The notes under the pieces are model-generated. The model had not been told where the DNA came from, ran no database searches, and worked only from the letters and a program-made list of their open reading frames with translations. Position numbers and translations under genes: made by a program. 64,000 nucleotides of DNA from Leptolyngbya sp. PCC 6406 (GTDB lineage Bacteria > Cyanobacteriota > Cyanobacteriia > Phormidesmidales > Phormidesmidaceae), in assembly GCF_000332095.2 (NCBI RefSeq), contig NZ_KI913949.1, positions 4,736,769 through 4,800,768 of the forward strand, given 5' to 3'. Below, piece by piece: positions 19,276 to 27,098 of this stretch (positions within the stretch are counted from its first letter, which is position 1; the number at the start of each line of letters is the position of its first letter).

Positions 19276-19715
19276 ATATTTCCTGAATTTTGAGTGGATC
19301 CCAAGGGAGCTGCTATCCCGATGGGGAGCAGTCCCATGGGGAACTCAATGGTTAGGTCTGATCCTAACCTATGGCCTGGGATCGGGTTTATGGCTTGGGA
19401 TCGGGTTGCACCTAGGTGTTCCTAGCTGGACGCTACTGCCTAAGGGGTCAGACTGGCGAAATTCCCCCATCCCAACGTCTCAAAAGTTAAGGCTTCTCAA
19501 TATGGAGAAATGTTTTGTGGGGCTGACTCAGATTCCGATTCACGGTAGCCTGAAAACCGGGTTAGATCAGGCTCCCAGCCCCTAATACAGGGTAAAGCGC
19601 GGACATTCTAGGATGAAGTCCCAAGATTGCGCAGGAGTCCCTGACCGCTCTCTTTAACACTGCGTTAGCCCTTGTGGTTAACGTCCCATAGGCTTTTGTA
19701 ACGGAAAGTTGTTGC
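19276..19715. other. Intergenic region upstream of hemF
   Basis: 440 bp between divergent genes. A 20-bp direct repeat unit (ATGGCYTGGGATCGGGTT) occurs twice at about 19370-19410. No convincing coding frame. Promoters for the SRPBCC gene and hemF must lie here. Confidence 0.45.
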
Positions 19716-20768
19716 ATGACTAGCTCCACCCCATCCAAGCTTGATCGCCCCGTTGGCAATACGGCTCCCCCTCCAGCGGATTCCCGCGATCGGGTCAGTC
19801 ACTTTATGCAAGGACTCCAGGATCGCATCTGTGCTGGACTAGAGGCTGTAGATGGCCAATCCCAGTTTGAGCAAGATCAGTGGCAACGTCCAGAGGGGGG
19901 CGGAGGCCGTTCTCGGGTGATAAAGCAGGGCGGCGTGTTTGAGCAGGGCGGCGTCAACTTTTCAGAAGTGTGGGGCACCCAACTGCCCCCCTCCATTCTG
20001 GTGCAGCGCCCCGAGGCGGCGGGCCACGGCTTCTATGCCACGGGTACCTCAATGGTGCTCCATCCCCACAATCCCTACATTCCCACCGTGCATCTCAACT
20101 ACCGCTATTTTGAAGCGGGGCCAGTCTGGTGGTTTGGTGGCGGGATTGACCTCACCCCCTACTACCCAGAACTGGAGGATGTGCACCATTTTCATCACAC
20201 GCTCAAGGGTGCTTGCGATCGCCACCATCCTGAGTATTACCCCACGTTCAAAAAGTGGTGTGATGAATACTTTTTCCTCAAGCATCGCGGGGAAACTCGA
20301 GGCGTAGGGGGGATTTTCTTTGACTACCAGGACGGAAGACGTGGCGAGCTCTATCGTGGCCCTGCCCAGGATGGTCTGGCGGCCCACCACAGTCACCAGG
20401 TGGGCGAGTTGCCATCGCGAGATTGGGACACAATCTTCAACTTTGTCCAAGATTGTGGGGCAGCATTCTTACCTTCCTATACGCCAATTGTGGAACGCCA
20501 TCGCGATCGCGCCTACAGCGATCGCGAACGGGACTTCCAACTCTATCGCCGGGGTCGCTATGTAGAGTTCAACTTGGTATACGACCGAGGTACGATCTTT
20601 GGCCTGCAAACTAATGGTCGTACCGAGTCCATCCTTATGTCCCTCCCTCCGCTAGTTCGGTGGGAATACGGTTATGAGCCCGCCTCTGACAGTCCAGAGG
20701 CCCGCCTCTACGAGGTGTTTCTCAAGCCTCAGGATTGGCTCAGTGGGGATTTTCCCCCACAGATCTAG
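19716..20768 (+). CDS. hemF: Oxygen-dependent coproporphyrinogen III oxidase
   Basis: 350 residues, full length. Converts coproporphyrinogen III to protoporphyrinogen IX with O2, a step shared by heme, chlorophyll and bilin synthesis. Family signatures: [40 protein letters not shown] and the C-terminal YNLVYDRGT-type block ([17 protein letters not shown]). ATG at 19716. HIP1 octamers occur near 20505-20525. Confidence 0.97.
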   Translation: MTSSTPSKLDRPVGNTAPPPADSRDRVSHFMQGLQDRICAGLEAVDGQSQFEQDQWQRPEGGGGRSRVIKQGGVFEQGGVNFSEVWGTQLPPSILVQRPEAAGHGFYATGTSMVLHPHNPYIPTVHLNYRYFEAGPVWWFGGGIDLTPYYPELEDVHHFHHTLKGACDRHHPEYYPTFKKWCDEYFFLKHRGETRGVGGIFFDYQDGRRGELYRGPAQDGLAAHHSHQVGELPSRDWDTIFNFVQDCGAAFLPSYTPIVERHRDRAYSDRERDFQLYRRGRYVEFNLVYDRGTIFGLQTNGRTESILMSLPPLVRWEYGYEPASDSPEARLYEVFLKPQDWLSGDFPPQI

Positions 20769-21167
20769 GGCTAGGACCATTCCCAGAGCAATAATTCTGT
20801 AAAGAGGCAGCATTCTCTTCATACAATCCTCATATTTCTGCCAGTAATAAACGGGAGAAGCTGGGGCCGAGCGGGCAAACTAGCTTCATCTAGTGGTGGT
20901 CAGCCTTTTCTCTGGAGAGCTGGTAGGCTGTGAGGGTCTGGTATTAAGGAGAGCTACTCTCCCCTTAAGCCTCGCTCTCCCCTAGACTTCTTGCCGTACA
21001 TCAGTCGTCTATCCGGATGAGCGACCTAGCCTAAGCAAAGTAACTTAAGACGCAGTTTACTGCCGTTCCCTTTGAGTTCTGGGAGCTAGGTGGGTAGAAT
21101 GCAACTGAGCTTACAGCTCTAGGCTTTAGCGGGCGCATCCTAAGGCGGAGGTATCCCATAAAGGACA
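20769..21167. other. Intergenic region between hemF and the STAS gene
   Basis: 399 bp without a credible gene. A hairpin TTAAGGAGAG-CTA-CTCTCCCCTTAA at 20944-20968 has no T-run and is only a weak terminator candidate. The second half presumably carries the STAS-gene promoter, with AGGCGGAGGT about 20 bases before its ATG. Confidence 0.45.
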
Positions 21168-21527
21168 ATGGATCAAAAGACGCACACAACAGATGATGGG
21201 AGACAGGTCATTGTGATCACTCCCACCGGGCGGCTTGATATCACAACGGCCTGGCAATTCCGCCTGAAACTGCAAGAGTGCATTTCCCGCGTGAGTCCCC
21301 ACGTGGTGGTGAATTTAAGTCAGGTAAACTTTATTGACAGTTCCGGCTTGACTTCATTAGTGGCGGGGATGCGGGATGCTGATAAGGTGAAGGGCAGTTT
21401 TCGCATTTGCAATGTCCATCCTGAAGCCAAGCTGGTGTTTGAGGTCACCATGATGGATTCAGTCTTTGAGATTTTTGAGACTGAAGGGGAAGCCTTGGCA
21501 GGCATCCCTCGCAGAGTCGCCAGTTAA
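21168..21527 (+). CDS. STAS-domain anti-sigma factor antagonist
   Basis: 119 residues, one STAS domain. The phosphorylatable serine is in the block FIDSSGLTSLVAGM (about residues 59-72), as in SpoIIAA/RsbV. Such proteins bind an anti-sigma factor kinase in partner-switching; neither partner nor phosphatase is encoded next to it. ATG start with a purine-rich leader. Confidence 0.9.
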   Translation: MDQKTHTTDDGRQVIVITPTGRLDITTAWQFRLKLQECISRVSPHVVVNLSQVNFIDSSGLTSLVAGMRDADKVKGSFRICNVHPEAKLVFEVTMMDSVFEIFETEGEALAGIPRRVAS

Positions 21528-21946
21528 TTCAGGCCCCAGCCCCTAGTGGTTCACCAAAGGAATTTTGCCGGGTTATCTCAAGCCAGAAGAGCCAATTCTT
21601 GGGGTTTTGAAGAGTTGGGAACCCTTCAAAGTTTGCTTGGCAGGCTACTAGTACAGACAGGCAGAAGAAAAAAGGCAGAAGGATGAAAAGCAATTCCTCG
21701 TGGCCACATTCAAAGCAAACGACCCACTAGTACTGGGCGGCAGAAATCTCCTTGCCGTTTTCTAACGCCGAGGCAGAGCCTCGGTGAGGATTCCCAGGCT
21801 CTGCCTGGGAATCAGGAAATAAATTTCGTAGGGTGAAAACGCTAAGGCGCGGCTTCGAATTTTATGTCGCTTGCGAACCGCGAAGCAATGCACCGCAGAC
21901 ATGCCACGCCTAGAGGTAATGGGCACAGGATTTCTAGCAGCCAGTA
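21528..21946. other. Intergenic region filled largely by a MITE
   Basis: 419 bp between the convergent STAS and VOC genes. The first 200 bp show nothing recognisable; the rest is the IS630-type MITE at 21730-21947. Confidence 0.6.
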
Positions 21947-21947
21947 C
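21730..21947 (-). mobile_element. IS630-type MITE (218 bp) in the stop codon of the VOC gene
   Basis: Ends GTACTGGGCGGCAGAAAT and the inverse of GTACTGGCTGCTAGAAAT match the termini of the IS630 at 52769-54059. Flanks are C-TA on the left and TA-G on the right, the TA duplication in a CTAG target known for IS630. The interior holds GAGGCAGAGCCTC and CCCAGGC...GCCTGGG hairpins plus a REP-like piece (GCGAAGCAATGCACCGC). No coding capacity. Its last base supplies the G of the neighbour's TAG stop. Confidence 0.85.
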
Positions 21948-22375
21948 TAGGTCTCACCTACCTGGGCATATTCCGCCTCACCGAAAATAGCAGAGGCGTG
22001 TCGATAGAACTTAAACTCCAGCAGATTGTGGAAGGGATCCGCGAGAAACGCGGTGCGATGCTCCAAAGGACTGTCCACAAACCGGAGCTTAGGCTTCTGG
22101 TAAAACGTCAATCCTTGGGCCTCCGCCCGAGCGATCAGGGCTTCCCAATCGGCCTCCTGTTGAAAGACCAGACCAAAATGGCGGGGATAGATGCCCCGTT
22201 GAGGAGGCGCTGGGTCAGGGGTGACATGGGCCACGAGCTGATGGCCGTATAAATTCAAAATGAGAGAATTCGGACCTTCGCGTCCGGTTGCGCACCCGAG
22301 ACCTTCCACATAAAAGGCTTTGGTTTCAGCTATGTCTGTGACCGGGAAGGCGAGGTGAAACAGCACCTTATCCAT
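21947..22375 (-). CDS. VOC (glyoxalase/bleomycin-resistance) family protein
   Basis: 142 residues from the ATG at 22375. Paired beta-alpha-beta-beta-beta modules: LFHLAFPVTDIAETKAFYVEGLG at the N-terminus (described in part) and HRTAFLADPFHNLLEFKFY at the C-terminus, with His and Glu metal ligands in the expected places. The family covers dioxygenases, isomerases and resistance proteins; substrate unknown. The stop codon TAG straddles the junction with the MITE at 21730-21947. Confidence 0.85.
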   Translation of the reverse strand: MDKVLFHLAFPVTDIAETKAFYVEGLGCATGREGPNSLILNLYGHQLVAHVTPDPAPPQRGIYPRHFGLVFQQEADWEALIARAEAQGLTFYQKPKLRFVDSPLEHRTAFLADPFHNLLEFKFYRHASAIFGEAEYAQVGET

Positions 22376-22542
22376 CAACAATCTCCAATCAGGCTTGCAC
22401 GGGTAGGTACGCGGATGGGGACACCCGCCGCACTCTGTTCCAGAATAGAATATCCAGGAATTCCAGGGATCTCTGACATGATGCTGGCAGGGTCGGTTCT
22501 GGTATCTCTACTGGGTTCTGCTGTTAGTTGCGATCGCACCCT

Positions 22543-23313
22543 ATGCCCATGGCTCCACCACTAGACCTGCTAACACCTTGGGGCATTGCCCTGGGCCTGA
22601 ATACGTTGCTGTTGTCGGGGGCTTGGTTATCACCCAAGAAACTGCTCACTCCAGCGGGCTATCTCCACGCCTGGATTCTCGGCGTTATTGTCTGGATCTG
22701 CCTGGGCTGGCGCGGCTATGGCATCGTCATGGTGTACTTCCTCACCGGCTCTAGCGTCACCCGCATTGGCATGGCCCAAAAAGAGGCAGCGGGCATCGCG
22801 GAAAAACGATCCGGGGCGCGAGGACCAGAAAACGTCTGGGGGTCGGCGCTAGTGGGAACCCTCTGTGCGGTGGGGGTTGGCATCTTGGCAGGCCGCGAGG
22901 AGATGACCGCCGTAGTCTCCCTATTGACCTTGGCCTATGTCGCCAGTTTCAGTACAAAGCTATCGGATACGACCGCCAGTGAAGTGGGCAAAGTCTACGG
23001 CAAGCGCACCTTTTTGATCACCACCCTCCAACCCGTACCACCGGGCACCGAGGGGGCAGTGAGCCTGGAGGGCACCCTGGCGGGAATTGTCGGTTCCGCC
23101 GTGATTGCCCTAGCGGCCTGGGGCCTGGGGTTGATTTCCCCGGTGGGGATCGCCCTTTGTCTGGGAGCCGCCTTTATTGCCACCAATCTAGAAAGCGTGA
23201 TTGGGGCGACCCTTCAAACCCGCTGGGGCTGGTTGACCAATGAACTGGTCAATATTGCCAATACCGCTATAGGTGCGCTGTCAGCCTTGCTTCTGGGGAG
23301 TCTAGTGGACTGA
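22543..23313 (+). CDS. DUF92 / VTE6-like membrane protein (phytyl-phosphate kinase family)
   Basis: 256 residues, about six membrane segments. The conserved loop LSDTTASEVGKVYGKRTFLIT (residue-level blocks SDTTASEVGK and YGKRTFLITTLQPVPPGTEG) identifies the TMEM19/VTE6 family. In plants VTE6 phosphorylates phytyl phosphate for tocopherol and chlorophyll-phytol salvage; a like role in cyanobacteria is plausible. I chose the ATG at 22543, since the frame above it begins only with a TTG. Confidence 0.82.
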   Translation: MPMAPPLDLLTPWGIALGLNTLLLSGAWLSPKKLLTPAGYLHAWILGVIVWICLGWRGYGIVMVYFLTGSSVTRIGMAQKEAAGIAEKRSGARGPENVWGSALVGTLCAVGVGILAGREEMTAVVSLLTLAYVASFSTKLSDTTASEVGKVYGKRTFLITTLQPVPPGTEGAVSLEGTLAGIVGSAVIALAAWGLGLISPVGIALCLGAAFIATNLESVIGATLQTRWGWLTNELVNIANTAIGALSALLLGSLVD

Positions 23314-23501
23314 GGATGGATCCTGTCCTGTTTTCGAGCTCTCCGTCCTGCTCCCAGAACCGTTGTGGGCAGAGCATTTACCACTGTTTCCAAGCCACCG
23401 GGGACTATTTCGACCTGCGGATCCTCGTAGGATAGAAAAGCAACCTTTGATCAGATTGCGCCTACTTCCGTTTACCCCCTATTCAACGCCCAATCACACC
23501 T

Positions 23502-24218
23502 ATGGTAGAGACCTCCTGGCTGACACCGAGCCACGGCATCATAATCGCGATGTTGGCCACCTTTGCCCTTGCCCATAGCGGCTTGGCCGCACTGCGATCG
23601 CGGGGAGAAGCCCTCATTGGAGCCCGCGCCTATCGTGTCCTCTTTGCCCTAGTCAGCTTGCCCCTAGCAGGCATCTTAATTGTCTACTTCATCAACCACC
23701 GTTACGATGGCCTGCGCCTGTGGAATCTCCAGGGCACGCCAGGGGTGGCGGCAGCAGTATGGCTCCTATCCGCCCTTTCCTTTCTCTTTCTCTATCCCGC
23801 CACGTTTAATCTGCTAGAAGTAGCCGCCATCCAGAAGCCCGAGATCCACCTCTACGAAACCGGCATTGTCCGCATCACTCGTCATCCCCAGATGGTGGGA
23901 CAGGTAATCTGGTGCGTGGCCCATACCCTCTGGCTGGGGACCACGTTTATGCTCGTCACCTCTGCGGGACTCATTGCCCACCATCTGTTCGCCGTGTGGC
24001 ATGGGGATCGCCGTTGGCAGGCCCGCTATGGCGATGCCTTTGAGGCAGTAAAGGCCCGAACCTCCGTGATTCCCTTTCAGGCAATTGCTCAAGGACGACA
24101 GGAACTTAAATGGCAAGAGTTCCTCAAACCCGCCTACCTGGGAGTCACAGCCTTTATATGGGGATTCTGGTGGTTTCATCCCGCCTTGATTGGTCTTACC
24201 CAGCGCTGGACTTGGTAA
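23502..24218 (+). CDS. NnrU-family membrane protein, similar to 15-cis-zeta-carotene isomerase (Z-ISO)
   Basis: 238 residues, six or so hydrophobic segments. The NnrU signature TGIVRITRHPQMVGQVIWCVAHTLW is present (key residues RxTRHPQ and AH), with further conserved histidines in LIAHHLFAVWHGDRR that could hold a heme. The plant member Z-ISO isomerises the 15-cis bond of zeta-carotene. Assignment as a cyanobacterial Z-ISO is by family resemblance; other NnrU paralogues exist. Confidence 0.8.
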   Translation: MVETSWLTPSHGIIIAMLATFALAHSGLAALRSRGEALIGARAYRVLFALVSLPLAGILIVYFINHRYDGLRLWNLQGTPGVAAAVWLLSALSFLFLYPATFNLLEVAAIQKPEIHLYETGIVRITRHPQMVGQVIWCVAHTLWLGTTFMLVTSAGLIAHHLFAVWHGDRRWQARYGDAFEAVKARTSVIPFQAIAQGRQELKWQEFLKPAYLGVTAFIWGFWWFHPALIGLTQRWTW

Positions 24219-24482
24219 GGTCCAGTCAAAGAAATTAACGCAAGGCATCCCAGCGGAAACATCCCTAAATCAAACAGAAGCAGATCCAGAAATTGACGCA
24301 ATACAACTGGGGATCAGCCTCAACCCATGGGGGCTCCTAAGTACCCAACATTTGTGAAAGTATTAACAATCCCCTGGATGTTACAGGACGCCAACAAACT
24401 CCGCTGGAGTAGATTTGAGAGGTTCCTTACTCCTATACAATGATCCCAATAAGCAGCTTTTGTATCCCCCCTTAATATCCCC

Positions 24483-24875
24483 ATGTCTCTATCCGTCAAT
24501 GAAGCAACCTTTGACACCGAGGTATTGAACGCCTCCCGACCCGTGTTGGTACATTTTTGGGCTCCTTGGTGTGGTATCTGCCGGATGATCGAGCCTTTGC
24601 TCCAAAGCTTTCAGAATGAATGGTCTGGACAAGTCGGTCTCGTTGATATTAATGCTGACGAAAATCTGAAACTGGCCAATCAGTATCGCCTTACGACCCT
24701 ACCAACCCTCATCCTGTTTGAGAATGGCACCACCTGCCATCGCCTCGACAGCTTTCGAGGCAAGGAAGATCTGCGTATAGCCTTGGATGGCTTTATGCAA
24801 AGTCGCCAACTCGATGGCGATCGCTTGCAGCTAGGCTGGATTCGGCCCTATCGGGATCTGTCCTTTTCTGATTAG
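24483..24875 (+). CDS. Thioredoxin-fold protein with WCGIC site
   Basis: 130 residues. Thioredoxin fold with active site WAPWCGICRM (about residues 28-37), where the usual proline between the cysteines is isoleucine, and the cis-proline loop LTTLPTLILFENG. The C-terminus extends about 20 residues beyond classical thioredoxin. A dithiol reductase or protein-disulfide role is likely; the Ile should change redox potential. Confidence 0.88.
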   Translation: MSLSVNEATFDTEVLNASRPVLVHFWAPWCGICRMIEPLLQSFQNEWSGQVGLVDINADENLKLANQYRLTTLPTLILFENGTTCHRLDSFRGKEDLRIALDGFMQSRQLDGDRLQLGWIRPYRDLSFSD

Positions 24876-24932
24876 GTCATTTCTCAAAAAGAATGTCCTT
24901 AACATTGGGCACAAAGCCTTGCGCCCCTACCC

Positions 24933-26096
24933 CTAGAGTGGGTTTAGGTGGTCATTTTGCTGGGCTTGATGTGAATGGGCTAGATAGCCCGTGATCAGAT
25001 AGTCTGGGCCGATGGGCTGGCAAGAGAGCTTATCCAGGGCGAGCGCGTCAGTCATCTGGGTAAAGCCCAATTCGGCTACGGGACTGGGGGCAGTGGCTCC
25101 GCCGATAATTTTGGGGGCGATGAAGGCCCATACCTTTTGGACACAGCCCGCCGCGATCGCAAGAGCGGCCAACTGCCCCCCACATTCCCATAGGGCGCAG
25201 AGGTGACCACGATCGCCCAAATTGGCCATCACCGCCTGGGGCGTTAACACGGGCAGAGATAGGATCTCAACCCCTTGCTCCTTAAGGGTCTCGTGTTGTT
25301 GAGGATTGGGATCCGGCCCACAAAATACCACGGTAGGGGCGACCGTGACATCCCAAAGATGGGCGGCGGCGGGAAGGTCTAACTGGCGGCTCATCACCAC
25401 CCGCAGGGGATTGCGATGGTCAGAGACCGGCCCAAAGGGGCCATCGCACTGCCCATGACTGGTGAGATGGGGATTATCGCGGCGCACCGTATTCCCCCCC
25501 ACAATCACCGCATCGCAGCGGCTCCGTAGACGATGGACCTCCCGGCGGGCCGCTGGGCTAGTCACCCAGGCACTGTGACCACTGGTGGTGGCGATTTTGC
25601 CATCCAGAGTCATGGCATATTTCAAAATTCCAAAGGGCCGCTGGTGCAGAATCCGGTGGACAAAACCCTCATTCAATCGTTGACAAGCAGGCTCCTCAAT
25701 ACCCACATCCACAGTGAGTCCCGCCCGCCGCAGCCGCACAATCCCCCCCCCCGCCACACGAGGGTCCGGATCTACCATGCCCACCACCACCCGTCGAATA
25801 CCCGCCGCCAAGATCGCTTCGGTACAGGGGGGCGTCCGTCCCGTATGGTTACAAGGCTCCAGATTCACATATAAAGTCGCCCCCTGGGCTAAGTCCCCCG
25901 CCGCCCGCAGGGCAAAGACCTCAGCATGGGGTTGACCGGCCTGGGGATGGTAGCCTTCACCAACCGCGATGCCATCACGAACAATCACCGATCCGACTAG
26001 GGGATTGGGGGCTGTTTGACCCGCAGCTTGGGCCGCCAGAGCCAGACATCGCTGCATCCATCGTTGATCCTCTGGGCTCACCCTTGCCTCAGTCAT
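24933..26096 (-). CDS. ribD: Bifunctional riboflavin biosynthesis deaminase/reductase RibD, with in-frame palindromic insertion
   Basis: 387 residues. The N-terminal deaminase has the zinc site HAEVFAL and PCNHTGRTPPCTEAI; the C-terminal reductase has VGGNTVRRDNPHLT. It performs the second and third steps from GTP to riboflavin. Between LTSHG and NPLRVV lie 12 residues (CDGPFGPVSDHR) encoded by the palindromic element at 25413-25447, in a variable loop of the reductase domain. The rest is intact, so the enzyme is probably active. I chose the second ATG (26096), which has AGGAG seven bases upstream. Confidence 0.94.
   Translation of the reverse strand: MTEARVSPEDQRWMQRCLALAAQAAGQTAPNPLVGSVIVRDGIAVGEGYHPQAGQPHAEVFALRAAGDLAQGATLYVNLEPCNHTGRTPPCTEAILAAGIRRVVVGMVDPDPRVAGGGIVRLRRAGLTVDVGIEEPACQRLNEGFVHRILHQRPFGILKYAMTLDGKIATTSGHSAWVTSPAARREVHRLRSRCDAVIVGGNTVRRDNPHLTSHGQCDGPFGPVSDHRNPLRVVMSRQLDLPAAAHLWDVTVAPTVVFCGPDPNPQQHETLKEQGVEILSLPVLTPQAVMANLGDRGHLCALWECGGQLAALAIAAGCVQKVWAFIAPKIIGGATAPSPVAELGFTQMTDALALDKLSCQPIGPDYLITGYLAHSHQAQQNDHLNPL
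25413..25447 (+). repeat. HIP1-nested palindromic element, copy 2 (inside ribD)
   Basis: 35 bp. Outer arms GCGAT/ATCGC; hairpin 1 GGTC-AGA-GACC perfect; hairpin 2 GGCCC-AAAG-GGGCC perfect. Identical to the core of copy 5 in sodX. Read on the minus strand it encodes CDGPFGPVSDHR. Removing 27 bp restores a HIP1 octamer and keeps the reading frame. Confidence 0.92.
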
Positions 26097-26191
26097 ACCT
26101 GTACTCCTCATGGTCAGTCCATCGTGATCCTAGGGGTTGATAGGGCTGATATCCCAAGCACTGCTGGCGAGAATCTGCTCGGGGATAGCAT

Positions 26192-26953
26192 GTGGAAACT
26201 TCAAGGGTTTGCTACCGTTTTGTCAATGCAATCTTCAAAAATCCCGTGGTTCTACCTCTCCGTGACGAAAATCCTGTCCAGATTACGCCCTACATCACCT
26301 ATGGGTTAATCCTCATCAACATCCTCGTCTTCTTATACGAGTTGACCCTCTCTCCCATAGAGTTGATGACCTTCTTTCGCACCTGGGCCGTGGTGCCAGA
26401 ACAACTCACCGCCAGCTTTCAGGGAGATGGGTCCTTGCCCCGAGAAGGAATCACCCTGATCTCTAGCCAGTTTCTCCATGCCGGATTTTTCCACGTGGGG
26501 GGCAACATGCTCTATCTGTGGATTTTTGGCAACAACGTGGAGGAACAGCTAGGCCGATGGCGGTTCCTGCTGTTCTACCTCGGCTGTGGGGTATTAGCTT
26601 CCCTGACCCAGTGGTATTTCAGTATGGGATCAGAGGTGCCTTCCCTCGGGGCCAGTGGTGCGATCGCAGGGGTCATGGGAGCCTATATCTTCCGTTTCCC
26701 CAGGGTGAAGATTTTGACCTTGGTGCCTTTAGGATTTTTCCTGACGACATTTCGCATTCCAGCGGTGTTGTATTTGGGGATCTGGTTTTTGCAGCAGGCC
26801 CTCTACGGCATTGCCAGCCTCAATGTCCCTGCCAATGTGGGGATGGAGGCGGGGGGCGTGGCCTATTGGGCTCATGCCGGGGGATTTGTATTTGGAGCCA
26901 TTTTGGGACCCCTGCTGGGGCTATTTGACAATATTTCCCCCTCCAAATCCTAG
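26192..26953 (+). CDS. Rhomboid-family intramembrane serine protease
   Basis: 253 residues from GTG at 26192; a GTG at 26246 giving MVLPLRDENP fits homologues better and may be the true start. Six membrane segments. Catalytic Ser in the LGASGAIAGVMG block and catalytic His in YWAHAGGFVFG. Rhomboids cut membrane proteins within the bilayer; substrates unknown. The TAG stop lies within a TAGGGCGTGTGGACAAT motif also found at 55213. Confidence 0.88.
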   Translation: METSRVCYRFVNAIFKNPVVLPLRDENPVQITPYITYGLILINILVFLYELTLSPIELMTFFRTWAVVPEQLTASFQGDGSLPREGITLISSQFLHAGFFHVGGNMLYLWIFGNNVEEQLGRWRFLLFYLGCGVLASLTQWYFSMGSEVPSLGASGAIAGVMGAYIFRFPRVKILTLVPLGFFLTTFRIPAVLYLGIWFLQQALYGIASLNVPANVGMEAGGVAYWAHAGGFVFGAILGPLLGLFDNISPSKS

Positions 26954-27015
26954 GGCGTGTGGACAATTAACGAGACATCCTTGCGGTGCATTGCTTCGCG
27001 TGATGAAACCGGTAT
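26951..27015. repeat. Short IS-end-like motif and REP fragment
   Basis: TAGGGCGTGTGGACAAT at 26951-26967 recurs at 55213-55229. It is followed by GGTGCATTGCTTCGCG (26987-27002), a fragment of the RAYT-associated repeat. Both are truncated, suggesting mobile-element remnants after the rhomboid gene. Confidence 0.5.
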
Positions 27016-27098
27016 GTGCCATTAAAGTTCAGGAAAACTCAGGAAAACTCAGGATAGACTCAAAGGCAGCATCAGGGTAAACACTGAGTAGTGGAACG

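Noticed and set aside
20944-20968. hemF terminator
   Set aside because: The hairpin has no T-run and lies 175 bp after the stop codon, so it is only noted in the gap entry.
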